Origin: Paracrocinitomix sp039939375
GTDB lineage: Bacteria > Bacteroidota > Bacteroidia > Flavobacteriales_D > Crocinitomicaceae
NCBI GenBank assembly: GCA_039939375.1
Contig: JBDVJO010000004.1
Span: 62,001 to 126,000, forward strand
Direction of reading: 5' to 3'
DNA: 64,000 nucleotides
Part shown: positions 18,301 through 25,967 of the stretch, in pieces
Layout: the number at the start of each line of letters is the position of its first letter
How positions within the stretch are numbered: the first letter of the stretch is position 1
The notes under the pieces: model-generated
Told to the model about the DNA's origin: nothing
The model's input: the letters and a program-made list of their open reading frames with translations, nothing else
The model's database searches: none
Program-made: the position numbers and the translations under genes

Positions 18301-18436
18301 AAAATATTATTAAATCAACTTCATCATTGAGGTCATCTTGCTTTTTGAACTTGTCTATTAGATTTTTTTGCTTGTTAATATGTGCTTTTCCTGATTTGTA
18401 ATGGAAGTCAGATATGTGGAGTATTTTTAGTTTCAT
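15341..18436 (-). CDS. Metallophosphoesterase fused to a STAND/NACHT-like NTPase, candidate defence protein
   Basis: This 1031-aa protein joins two enzymes. Residues 1 to about 300 form a calcineurin-like phosphoesterase with all metal motifs: D10-F-H12, GD (47-48), GNHD (86-89), HH (207-208) and GHVH (235-238). Residues about 385-560 form a P-loop NTPase: Walker A GKGKCGKT (394-401), Walker B-like VLLLLDNF (463-470), then a helical C-terminal half with a winged-helix-like part and a long helical sensor-like region with no obvious repeats. This architecture (effector, STAND NTPase, C-terminal sensor) fits bacterial NLR-like anti-phage proteins, where sensing a phage product would switch on the N-terminal enzyme. 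ATG 18436 is used; the codon before it is TTG. It lies on an integrase-bearing island. Confidence 0.75.
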   Translation of the reverse strand: MKLKILHISDFHYKSGKAHINKQKNLIDKFKKQDDLNDEVDLIIFSGDLVQNGSKPSDFEEAKSLVLDSLRDQINLDDSRIVLCPGNHDVDRKEKLDSVIEFMDNIDTIEDLEKFLKKKDFDYSCKPSNNYVDFVKKYYIHSDDEINTMYSTHIRKIKDLNLGIVTINSAWRAIGNDDNDNLLFPPSLLSEALGAIHNCEFKILVVHHPLSDFRRFNSRELEDLYHANFDLILSGHVHKGKDSIGLQSNSSVINIAAPAALTFSGHGAEIGMGTIKFDLNLNEFSLVKHLYDQGNDVIYEVQKGPHEIPTDDKKKELNRFRKKIVGKLEIESEIAKDLLVSRESDLKEKSFLEICADPVLKAQSASEINEDTSSANEIDWNELSNPFDDFLILGKGKCGKTVLLRKVQIDVLHNYSTNNIIPYFIDCKEWNKSNKSLDLVTELHRYYELNRGIIQDILINGKVLLLLDNFQSRSQQFSDELESQIEGRDNIKIIACSDETILNKIEEVKIEGRAFSKLYFHRLRKKHIKQLTKRMHNLPTGKQDEIVDKINSIFNRMSIPFNFWTVSLFLWIFKKDLNSNFQNDVELINLYIEKLLEKERLTVERSSFGFDKYKRYLANLSHYLLTVHHDDAYCSSYTCLIEFTDHYLKSNPRYNVTPKEVLDYIEDRGIIGKTSNGHYSFRLNGVFEYFIAHYMTFDKEFLEEVISDDNYYLSFANEFELYAGFRRDDEKFLEKVFGRTKSIYQNVNEFYMEGGTTPDLHLKSRLTELLNLKTAVNRISDKLQHGLSAEEQDKIEEELLVETGLIDHESQSEVQKKQMLVINDSIESLEISLNILGGVYRNIDEIRDQNTVYEIFDYIIDSACNWGFKLIDEIKINDIKKLLKTDHGEEAKELLRLITNFIPTVVETKLNEIVGHRNLETLILEKIEILKKDWKNNQYKLFLLYFLLSDINLIKYGQKLEELIDMLTIPVLKYSSNLKLNYYLGFKSNDDKNQKLLFQRLTQKQQLNFDKKTDLGALHKDFSEKNKKKNT

Positions 18437-18578
18437 CAATATAAAAGGTAAATGAGATAATTGCTACAGCAATATAACCATTAATTTAAAACGTTTTTAA
18501 CGTATAATTACTGTTTTTTTTTGCTATTCTTCAATGTTGTGATGTTCCCCCACTCTGTCAAAAAAAACAGAAGTAAAA

Positions 18579-19082
18579 TCACTTCCCAAACGTCCTCTCC
18601 TCCCCTTGATAAACCATATAAACTGAATCTCTAAAGACTTTAACCAGAGACACGTCATTTTGATTATCTCCTTTTGACATTCTGCAAACTTGACCGTTTA
18701 TTTTGATCAAACAAAGTGGATTATTTTCAGATCGATTGTTGACAAAGCCTAAATAGTTTATTGATGGCCAAGGAACATTCTTTTGAACTTTGGGCTCTAC
18801 TTTCTTTGTCACTTTTGGGCTGCTGGTAGCTGTTGATGGCGTATAATTTGAACTAGTGAATTTTGAAGATGACTTCTTTAAAAACGGGTCAACGTCTGGT
18901 AAAACCAGCTCAAACGTATCTTTATTGAACATCAAAGGTGAATAGGAAAGATTACTGTAGGTACTTTGAGTTTCTTCCAATGCTTCCTCAATTTGAGAAT
19001 TCTCCCATAATCTTGAAATGATGATTCCCCAAACGGCAACGAACAGCACTAATGCTATGATATTTTTAGCTTTTTTCGTCAT
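18579..19082 (-). CDS. GspC/PilP-like inner-membrane pilus or secretion protein
   Basis: This 167-aa protein is the last gene of the secretion/pilus operon. It has one N-terminal membrane helix (IIALVLFVAVWGIIISRLW), a Ser/Pro/Lys-rich periplasmic linker (about 70-105), and a small C-terminal beta domain with INYLGFVNNRSENNPLCLIKINGQVCRMSKGD, which matches the homology region of PilP/GspC (a short strand set that docks on the secretin). Its start overlaps the stop of the FN3 lipoprotein gene. In the family such proteins connect the inner-membrane platform to the secretin. The fold assignment rests on architecture and position. Confidence 0.65.
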   Translation of the reverse strand: MTKKAKNIIALVLFVAVWGIIISRLWENSQIEEALEETQSTYSNLSYSPLMFNKDTFELVLPDVDPFLKKSSSKFTSSNYTPSTATSSPKVTKKVEPKVQKNVPWPSINYLGFVNNRSENNPLCLIKINGQVCRMSKGDNQNDVSLVKVFRDSVYMVYQGEERTFGK

Positions 19083-20080
19083 TAAGGAATGATCACCGAG
19101 TTTTCTGTACTGTAAAATTCACTTTGATTTCCAGCTTCATCTATTGCGTAAACACGCCAATAAAAAGTTCCTGTTGTTAAAGGCACTTCAACGGAGTCTA
19201 TAGCGGTGGTATATTCAGTAAAAGATCCAAAATTTGAGTCATCATCAATTTCTAAGACATAAGAAATAGGAGATTGAACGGTTCCTTGATCTGTACCATA
19301 ACTCCAAGAAAAGTATAAGGTATCATTTGCAGCCGTTGAAGCATCTGCTGGAGAAACTAAAGAAACATCATTTGGTATGGTCAAATCCACAAAAACTGAT
19401 CTGGATGTAAATGCCGTTTGAGAAGTTTGGTTAACTCCTCTAACCCCCCAAGAATACTCAGCCTCGCTCGCTAAAGCTGAACCGGTTGTAGTATAAGTAC
19501 TACCGTAAATCAATGTTTCTGAATCTATAATTGTCCCCGAATTATCAAAATCAGCACCAGATCTTAACTGAAACTCGTAATAATCGGCTGCAAAAATAGA
19601 TTGCCAGCTAAAAGTCAAATCAGAAAGATTCGTGTAATAAGCATCTGCAGGAGAAACCAATGGAATTATCTGACTAGATAAATCTGAAACACTATCTACC
19701 AAAAATGAAACAGGACCGTAATACAATGATTGATATGCCGAATTTTCTGCTCTAAGCTGAAATTGATATTGACCTGGATTTAAGGAATAATAAAATTCTG
19801 TTCCAGTAATTAATGAATCCAATACAAACGTATTAATATTGGTAAAAGATGGCTCAACGACTTGAAGTCGATAATTGTCTGCCCCTTCTAATTCATTCCA
19901 TTTAAAATGAACATTGTTTGTTTCAATAGTATCATTTTGGGTAGGAATTATCATTATAACCACCTCCTCAGAAATGTCTTCTTCAATTATGCTCTTACAA
20001 GAGCTAATTGAAACCAATCCAATAGCCAAAAGACCAAGATTTCTAGTTTTGGCGATAATGTTGGAATAATAATTTACCAT
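19082..20080 (-). CDS. FN3-repeat lipoprotein inside the secretion operon
   Basis: ATG 20080 is the likely start because it gives a lipoprotein signal (RNLGLLAIGLVSISSC). It overlaps the PilO-like gene by 38 bases. The 332-aa product then holds three beta-sandwich modules of about 95 residues, each with the pattern LVSPADAYYTNLSDLTFSWQ...YYEFQLR, that is, FN3-like domains. No such protein belongs to the standard type II or type IV pilus set. Its place between the PilO- and PilP-like genes suggests an outer-membrane partner of the secretin, a pilotin-like protein, or a surface cargo. No enzyme motif is seen. Confidence 0.65.
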   Translation of the reverse strand: MVNYYSNIIAKTRNLGLLAIGLVSISSCKSIIEEDISEEVVIMIIPTQNDTIETNNVHFKWNELEGADNYRLQVVEPSFTNINTFVLDSLITGTEFYYSLNPGQYQFQLRAENSAYQSLYYGPVSFLVDSVSDLSSQIIPLVSPADAYYTNLSDLTFSWQSIFAADYYEFQLRSGADFDNSGTIIDSETLIYGSTYTTTGSALASEAEYSWGVRGVNQTSQTAFTSRSVFVDLTIPNDVSLVSPADASTAANDTLYFSWSYGTDQGTVQSPISYVLEIDDDSNFGSFTEYTTAIDSVEVPLTTGTFYWRVYAIDEAGNQSEFYSTENSVIIP

Positions 20081-20573
20081 ATAATTTATTTGATTTTGCA
20101 TTGTATCTATTGTCTGTATAGAGCTCAACATTTGTAAGCCGCGCATATTCAAAGTTGTTCTCCATGTGATGAGTCAAGGAAAGGATACCATTGAAAGTAC
20201 CTTCAACCGAAATAAGGTTAGAATAAATATCGAAATCTACTGTTTGAAATGTATGGGTTTGCTCTAACTGGATTAAATTGACTTGATTACTTTTTGAAAA
20301 GTCTGAAATCTCTGATAAAATTTCTTGATTGACTTTATCTGGTTCAATATCAGATTTACCAATGTTCTTATTTAATTGAACGATTTGAACTTGTAAATTT
20401 TCAATATCTGTTTGCGCATGACTTGTAGCTTCAAGCTGAACATTTTGCTCATCAATTTCTTTCCATGCACTCAAGGTCAACGAGAATGATCGCTTATAAG
20501 CCACGAGCGCCAACAGAATGAATAAGCCAAGTAAGGCATAGTTTTTTTGTTTATATGTAAATCGATCAAACAT
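20043..20573 (-). CDS. PilO/GspM-like assembly platform protein
   Basis: This 176-aa protein has a short cytoplasmic N-terminus, one membrane helix (YALLGLFILLALVAY), a coiled coil (about 35-85) and a small ferredoxin-like C-terminal domain (YSNLISVEGTFNGILSLTHHME), the classical PilO/GspM layout. Such proteins pair with PilN/GspL in the inner membrane. Its start codon overlaps the upstream PilM/PilN-like gene. Sequence divergence is large, as usual for this family, so the call depends on layout and operon position. Confidence 0.7.
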   Translation of the reverse strand: MFDRFTYKQKNYALLGLFILLALVAYKRSFSLTLSAWKEIDEQNVQLEATSHAQTDIENLQVQIVQLNKNIGKSDIEPDKVNQEILSEISDFSKSNQVNLIQLEQTHTFQTVDFDIYSNLISVEGTFNGILSLTHHMENNFEYARLTNVELYTDNRYNAKSNKLYGKLLFQHYRQN

Positions 20574-21751
20574 TATAATATCTGCAGTTCTAGTTCAAAT
20601 TCACCCACATTTTTGACATAAGAATAATCTAGGATATCCACTTTACTTAACCATTCATATTCTTTTAGGTCATCAATCCAACTACTCAATAAATCAGAAG
20701 ATTTAGCTTCACCTGTGATCCAAATAGTTTGATTTAAGAACTCAATCTTATGCCTTTTCTTTAATTCTTTTTCAAGCGGTCTTACTGTTAAATTGGTCAA
20801 CTTTACATTAGAAGGAACTGAATTAGATATCTCCATTAAATAGAAAGACAGAAACTTTCTGTTCAACAGCCCTGAGGAATTCAAGAGGTTTTGTTTTCTA
20901 TCCACTTCCTCTTCTAAGAAGCTCAATCGTCCTAACTGATCTTCAAACTCTGCCAATTCAGCATAGTTCATTTCGATCTTGTTATTCAAAGACCCCAAAT
21001 ACAAATAGTTAGCAAGTATGGCAGCAAAGAAGAAAAACACCATTCCCGCACCAAAGCGAAAAAAAATGTTCTTCTGTTTTGCCTCATTGTAATTAAACTG
21101 AAATACCTGATCTGAATCAGGCATAATCAAGCTAGGAAAATTCTTAAAAAAGTTAATTGCTGAAGCTACTGCTCCTATTTGTTGTGCCGTAATTAAATCA
21201 CCGCCAAGATTTGTTGCTGATTTATATTCTTCATTTTTTTCAAAAGATTCTATATCCCCTTTTTCATTGAATCGTACTCTGACATCATTCGAATCGACCG
21301 TATTCTTTTCAATGAAAACGTTTAATGGTGATACTAAAAATGGACCTGAAGAAAATGCTACGACTTCCACTCCACCCTTTTTAAACTCATCAATTATTGG
21401 ATCTACCGCATCTTTACGAATGATGGAGGAATACACTTGTGTATCTTCTAAGTAGTCAGAAAAATAAAATTGGTTAAGGTTCACATTCAACAGCAAAGAA
21501 TGTCTATAATCTTCAGTCCGTTCAACTGATCGATTAAGTATACCTTTGCCTTCAAAGTGCATAACATAAGGCGTTTGTTTACCCGTTTTCTTAATCAAGG
21601 CTGCCATATCTGTGAAACCATGTCCTGATTTTCCAAATACAATTTCGCCCTTTTTAAGCTTCACTTCTTGAAAAGAATAGCTGGTTTGCTCCTCTTTTAA
21701 TTCAGCAGTAATCGCGTAAACTTTATTGATATGTCCTAAATCGAACTTCAT
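20573..21751 (-). CDS. GspL-like protein (PilM-like plus PilN-like fusion)
   Basis: This 392-aa protein combines a cytoplasmic N-terminal domain of about 230 residues, with a strand/helix order like a degenerate actin fold (PilM/GspL cytoplasmic part), one membrane helix (about 233-252), a coiled coil (FEDQLGRLSFLEEEVDRKQ) and a C-terminal ferredoxin-like domain (VPSNVKLTNLTVRPL) as in PilN. In pili PilM and PilN are separate, in T2SS they are fused as GspL, so this is the T2SS arrangement. The N-terminal domain lacks a clear ATP-binding phosphate motif. It should couple the GspE ATPase to the periplasmic parts. Confidence 0.72.
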   Translation of the reverse strand: MKFDLGHINKVYAITAELKEEQTSYSFQEVKLKKGEIVFGKSGHGFTDMAALIKKTGKQTPYVMHFEGKGILNRSVERTEDYRHSLLLNVNLNQFYFSDYLEDTQVYSSIIRKDAVDPIIDEFKKGGVEVVAFSSGPFLVSPLNVFIEKNTVDSNDVRVRFNEKGDIESFEKNEEYKSATNLGGDLITAQQIGAVASAINFFKNFPSLIMPDSDQVFQFNYNEAKQKNIFFRFGAGMVFFFFAAILANYLYLGSLNNKIEMNYAELAEFEDQLGRLSFLEEEVDRKQNLLNSSGLLNRKFLSFYLMEISNSVPSNVKLTNLTVRPLEKELKKRHKIEFLNQTIWITGEAKSSDLLSSWIDDLKEYEWLSKVDILDYSYVKNVGEFELELQIL

Positions 21752-23646
21752 TAATAGGTTACAGTGGTTTTAATGAAAACATGTAGTTTCACTTTCTCTT
21801 TCTCCTTCTTACGACTACTAAAGAACCATTTAATGATTGGAATTCTTGAGAGTACCGGAGTTCCTGAACCTGAATCTTCTTTTGATTCTTTCTCCAATCC
21901 TCCCATTAAAATCATTTCACCGTTTTTCACCCTGATTAATGATGAAAAAGTTTGAGTTGTTTTGTTTGGTGGTGCTGTAGGATCAACTCTTCCTCCAAAA
22001 TCTTGCTGATCAACCTTGATATCTAATGTGACGTACTCATCTGAGGAAACAAATGGCGTAACAACAATACTCAAATTGGCATCTGTTGATTTCCAAACTC
22101 GGTTTTGGGTTACGTTTCCACCACTAATTGATGGATTGATAGCTACTCTTTCTTCTTGATAGTAATCCGTTTCTCCTACAGTAAAAGAAGCCTCATGTCC
22201 GTTCAAGGTGGCTATTTTTGGCGTTGACTCAATCTCAATATTGCTGTTGGACTCAAGTGCTTGCAGGGAGAGGTAGAAGTTTGGTGTTACAGCACCTAAG
22301 TTGATCAGTCCAAATCCACTCAATGCATTCAATAATCCGTTAATCGTTTCTGCACCCATTGTCACGTCTAGTCCAGGAAAGACATCTCCATTTGTTGCAA
22401 CTGGCGCGTCTCCTACACCTGCCTTAATTCCTGTATTGATTCCTGAAGATTTTCGAGTTTGAACAATAATCACATCTATCTGTACCATTGGCACTACCAC
22501 ATCTATGGAATGAATGAATTCTTTTAATTCTCTTATATCATAAGCAGAACCTGTGACGATTAATCCATTCAACTCAACGAATTTATTGACCACTAAATCT
22601 TGCGTTAAATCAGCTGGGATAAACTCTAAAACCGTTTCAATAGTTCTGTTCTGCAATTGTATCAATTCGCTTCCTCTCAGCCCTTCTCCATTTCTAGAAC
22701 CTATTAAGAATAAACGGTCATCTTCTAAATGCGTAAAAGTTGATCCATTTAACAAGTGAGAAAGTAATTGCGCAAATGTTAATCCTTCAACATCTAAAGT
22801 TGCATTACCAGTTGGGATATCATACATGAAGTATTTTTGACCTAAAGTTTTTGAAGCTTCTTCAATGATACTTTGGATTGGAGCGTCTTTGGCTACAACA
22901 TCTATTAAATCAACGTTTCCTTCATTCAAGGCTACTGCAAAACCTTGGTTTGAACCACCTTGATTTCCGTTAAATGGTTTTCCGTTATTGTTGTTTGGTT
23001 TTGTTTCTTTAATGGCCTGTTCTACAAAGAAAAAACCATTCTCATCTTCAGATATGGTTAAACCGTTAGATTTCCCCATCATCTCTAATGTTTGCGCAAA
23101 AGGTCTATTCTCGATATACACAGAAACAATTTTACCTTTTATTTCTGGTGAAAGAACTACGTTCTTGCCTGATTTTCTAGTGATTTCTTCTGCTACTCTT
23201 TCTAAGGAATCTCTTTTCAAATCAAGAGTTAAGAACTCGTTTTCATCATTATATTCTACTACGATTTCTTTCGGTTTAACAACTTCTGGTGGAGCAACAT
23301 AAGCTTCTTTCTTTTTGAAGGCAATGATAGTACCCGTAATTTCCAAATCAAGATCGTGCTTGGTTGCCAAAAACGTGAAAACATCTTTTACAAGTGCATC
23401 ATAAAAATTATTGACCACCACCTTATTCAAATTGTCGTCAACGCTAACATTCAAGTTGTGCTCTAAAGAGATTGCTGAAATAAAATCAGAAAGCGTAACG
23501 CCTGAAACACTTACTTGAACCTGCTCATTTAAACCTGGCTGAATTAGGGCAAGCGAATCTAATTGAGCTTGAATTCTTGGGTCTGGTTGCGCATATGCAA
23601 TTGTTGAGATCCACATCACAACTAGGATTTGAAGTATCTTCTTCAT
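21751..23646 (-). CDS. gspD: Secretin, outer-membrane channel (GspD/PilQ family)
   Basis: This 631-aa protein has a signal peptide (WISTIAYA) and N0/STN-like repeats: LSDFISAISLEHNLNVSVDD and a second ILEEA-type copy. The secretin core starts at about residue 380 with VQIDVIIVQTRKSSG. The tail reads GEMILMGGLEKESKEDSGSGTPVLSRIPIIKWFF, the secretin signature with the conserved P..L..IP..G region. It should form the multimeric outer-membrane pore for the pseudopilus substrate or pilus. No lipobox is present, so a pilotin must come from another gene (the FN3 lipoprotein is one candidate). Its start is 1-2 bases from the GspE stop. Confidence 0.9.
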   Translation of the reverse strand: MKKILQILVVMWISTIAYAQPDPRIQAQLDSLALIQPGLNEQVQVSVSGVTLSDFISAISLEHNLNVSVDDNLNKVVVNNFYDALVKDVFTFLATKHDLDLEITGTIIAFKKKEAYVAPPEVVKPKEIVVEYNDENEFLTLDLKRDSLERVAEEITRKSGKNVVLSPEIKGKIVSVYIENRPFAQTLEMMGKSNGLTISEDENGFFFVEQAIKETKPNNNNGKPFNGNQGGSNQGFAVALNEGNVDLIDVVAKDAPIQSIIEEASKTLGQKYFMYDIPTGNATLDVEGLTFAQLLSHLLNGSTFTHLEDDRLFLIGSRNGEGLRGSELIQLQNRTIETVLEFIPADLTQDLVVNKFVELNGLIVTGSAYDIRELKEFIHSIDVVVPMVQIDVIIVQTRKSSGINTGIKAGVGDAPVATNGDVFPGLDVTMGAETINGLLNALSGFGLINLGAVTPNFYLSLQALESNSNIEIESTPKIATLNGHEASFTVGETDYYQEERVAINPSISGGNVTQNRVWKSTDANLSIVVTPFVSSDEYVTLDIKVDQQDFGGRVDPTAPPNKTTQTFSSLIRVKNGEMILMGGLEKESKEDSGSGTPVLSRIPIIKWFFSSRKKEKEKVKLHVFIKTTVTY

Positions 23647-23647
23647 C

Positions 23648-25066
23648 TTATATATTGGTTAACAAGGCATACACTTCCTCTAAAGAAGTTACACCTGTCG
23701 AAAGCAATTTGTATGCTTTCTGGTTCAATTTTTCTATTTTCTTTTCTGCCAAAAGCTCGTCTACTTTTAGCTGTTCGTCTTTTATTCTATCTGAAAGTTC
23801 ATGGTCGATATTAATCACCTCATAAACTGCTTTTCTGCCTTTATATCCAGTAAAATGGCAATGGTCGCAACCAACCGGAATATGATGTTTGTTCAAGCCT
23901 TTATTTCTGTATTCTTTTGGCAATTCGGTTTGCACTAAATCAACTTCTGATTTACAGTCATTGCAAAGCACACGCACAAGTCGTTGTGCAACAGATGTGT
24001 TGATTGTTCCAGCTAACAAATAAGATGGAACCCCCATATCAATCAGTCTTGAAATGGTTCCCCAAGCTGAGTTGGTGTGAATTGTGGATAATACAAGATG
24101 CCCGGTTAAAGCTGCTCTAATAGCCATTTGAGCTGTTTCTCCGTCTCTAATCTCACCTAACATGATTATATCAGGATCTTGACGTAAAAATGACCTTAGT
24201 GCAGATGAAAAGGTTAAACCTATATCCTCTTTTAACTGGACTTGGTTAATCCCTTTCAATGTGTATTCAATTGGATCTTCAACAGTAACTATGTTTCGCT
24301 TTTCTTCATTCAATATTTTGAGTGTGGCATAAAGTGTTGTTGTTTTACCAGACCCAGTCGGTCCTGATATCAATACGATACCATTTGGTTTTCGAACACC
24401 CTCCAAGTAATTGAGCTTTTCTTCTTCAGCGAATCCAAGATTATTTAAATCTACTTGAGAAGCATCTCTTGCTAATATTCTTAAAACAATTTTTTCTCCA
24501 TGAAGCGTTGGTAACACCGAAACTCTAATATCAAAGTCTGGGAAGTTGATTCTACCATCTTGCGGTAAGCGCTTCTCAGTAATATCCAAATTGGATTTAA
24601 TCTTTACTTTATTAACTATTTCAGGATATTCGGTTTTGTCGATTTTGTATTTCTCAACCAGATGTCCGTCAATTCTGATTCTTACCCTAGCTTCTTCGTC
24701 ATAGATTTCAATGTGAATATCACTACTACCCGCTGCTCTGGCTTCATGAACAATCCTCAATAAAAAGTCGTCTTTATCACCTAAGTCTCTTCCATTTTGC
24801 TCAGCTACTTTATTACCCGAACGTCTATAAATTTTACCTAACGTTCTTTGAATTTGTTCATCATCAACCGGAATCATTTCTACGCTCAAACCGGTTAAGA
24901 TTTCAAGATCTTCTTTAGCCAATTGAATCTGTGCACTTTCTTTGATATAAAATGACAACAGGTTATCTTGTTTATCAGCCGGTATCACACCATAATTCCA
25001 TGCCATTTCGGCGGAAATCAATTGTTGCAATTCAACAGATATCGATATGTCTTTCATTTCTTCCAT
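23648..25066 (-). CDS. gspE: Secretion/pilus assembly ATPase (GspE/PilB family)
   Basis: This 472-aa hexameric ATPase powers pseudopilus or pilus growth. It carries an N-terminal MshEN-like part, Walker A GPTGSGKTTT (about 237-246), the Asp box EDPIEYTLKGINQVQ, Walker B IIMLGEIRDGETA (about 297-309), the His box TGHLVLSTIHTNSA, and a zinc-binding four-Cys motif CNDC...CDHC (about 364-403). The tetracysteine insert is typical of GspE/PilB, not PilT, so this is an extension ATPase. No PilT-type retraction ATPase is present in the operon. Confidence 0.93.
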   Translation of the reverse strand: MEEMKDISISVELQQLISAEMAWNYGVIPADKQDNLLSFYIKESAQIQLAKEDLEILTGLSVEMIPVDDEQIQRTLGKIYRRSGNKVAEQNGRDLGDKDDFLLRIVHEARAAGSSDIHIEIYDEEARVRIRIDGHLVEKYKIDKTEYPEIVNKVKIKSNLDITEKRLPQDGRINFPDFDIRVSVLPTLHGEKIVLRILARDASQVDLNNLGFAEEEKLNYLEGVRKPNGIVLISGPTGSGKTTTLYATLKILNEEKRNIVTVEDPIEYTLKGINQVQLKEDIGLTFSSALRSFLRQDPDIIMLGEIRDGETAQMAIRAALTGHLVLSTIHTNSAWGTISRLIDMGVPSYLLAGTINTSVAQRLVRVLCNDCKSEVDLVQTELPKEYRNKGLNKHHIPVGCDHCHFTGYKGRKAVYEVINIDHELSDRIKDEQLKVDELLAEKKIEKLNQKAYKLLSTGVTSLEEVYALLTNI

Positions 25067-25554
25067 TAAATGATATCCATGTAAAATAAATCTGTGCTGA
25101 TGAGCTTGTCTAGTAGTAAAATTCCGATTAGGTAGATTGATAAATATCCTGCCAATGGAATGGGTGAATCTTTTTTGACAAGAATTACAATTAGATGAGC
25201 CACAGCCGACAAAATCAATCCACTGATGAAGAATAAAATGAAATTACGACTTCCGAACAATGGCGTTATGGCGATATAAAAAACCAAATCCCCCAGTCCA
25301 AAATGCTCTTTGAAAATATTAACGCCTTTGCCAGACTTCAAGGATACATAAACCATCAATAAGCCTATTACTGCGAATACAAACAAACAATTATATCCGG
25401 CTAAAGCTAAATCAAAACTAGACAAAGTTAATTTTCCAATGGCAATACCAGCAATAACCATAAACACCAGCACGTGGATGCTACGACTCTTCCAATCTTG
25501 CACAAATGCTAAGAACAAGGTTAATATCAATGCTATGTCTAGGAAGATTTCCAT
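25066..25554 (-). CDS. Type IV prepilin peptidase (A24 family)
   Basis: This 162-aa membrane protein has six hydrophobic segments. The two catalytic Asp are visible in QDWKSRSIHV (first Asp, residue 20) and in the GLGD motif of FGLGDLVFY, the GxGD signature. It has no N-terminal methyltransferase domain, unlike PilD, so it may cleave without N-methylation. It should process the KAYT-type pseudopilins encoded beside it. The stop and start codons with its neighbours overlap by one base. Confidence 0.82.
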   Translation of the reverse strand: MEIFLDIALILTLFLAFVQDWKSRSIHVLVFMVIAGIAIGKLTLSSFDLALAGYNCLFVFAVIGLLMVYVSLKSGKGVNIFKEHFGLGDLVFYIAITPLFGSRNFILFFISGLILSAVAHLIVILVKKDSPIPLAGYLSIYLIGILLLDKLISTDLFYMDII

Positions 25555-25967
25555 TAATCTTTTACTACCTCTACTAATTGCTTATCCTGGTCAATCGTCC
25601 AAACGTTATAAGTTCCATCTCCATCAAAATCAAGTACGGCTTCAGCTTGACCAACAAAAGAAGTTGCTGTTGCTTCTGTTATCGTAATTCTATAGTTAGC
25701 GTTTCCTCCTTCGGTGGCTAATCGTTCTTGTTCAAATCCAATATCTTCTAAACTCATAGAATGCTTTGAATACATGTAGAAATAGTTCTTCTCTAATGCA
25801 TGGACTTGATTTAACATGGATTTTGCTTCAATTGCTTTAGCTGCTGCAACTGCCGAAGCTTGATTGGGAACTGCCAGCATGATCAGCATTCCTATAATCG
25901 TTAGAACGATTAGGATTTCAAATAAGGTGTAGGCTTTTAGCCTTAAGTTTTTAGCTTTTCTCTTCAT
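25554..25967 (-). CDS. gspG: Major pseudopilin (GspG/PilA-like)
   Basis: This 137-aa prepilin starts with a basic leader and the cleavage region RLKAYTLFEILIVLTIIGML, where the usual Gly-Phe is replaced by Ala-Tyr while Glu at +5 is kept. A 20-residue hydrophobic helix follows, then a helix (AIEAKSMLNQVHALEKNYFY) and a beta-rich end with FDGDGTYNVW, a calcium-binding-like loop as in GspG. It should polymerise into the pseudopilus rod. Confidence 0.85.
   Translation of the reverse strand: MKRKAKNLRLKAYTLFEILIVLTIIGMLIMLAVPNQASAVAAAKAIEAKSMLNQVHALEKNYFYMYSKHSMSLEDIGFEQERLATEGGNANYRITITEATATSFVGQAEAVLDFDGDGTYNVWTIDQDKQLVEVVKD

Noticed and set aside
18530..18578. CTGT/ACAG hairpin after the secretion operon
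   Set aside because: The 4-bp stem with an A-run loop is too weak to call a terminator.
11360..18580. Second copy of the tRNA-Lys 3' end as an attachment site
   Set aside because: I looked for repeats of the tRNA T-arm/acceptor end downstream and found none in this window, so no att pair is reported.
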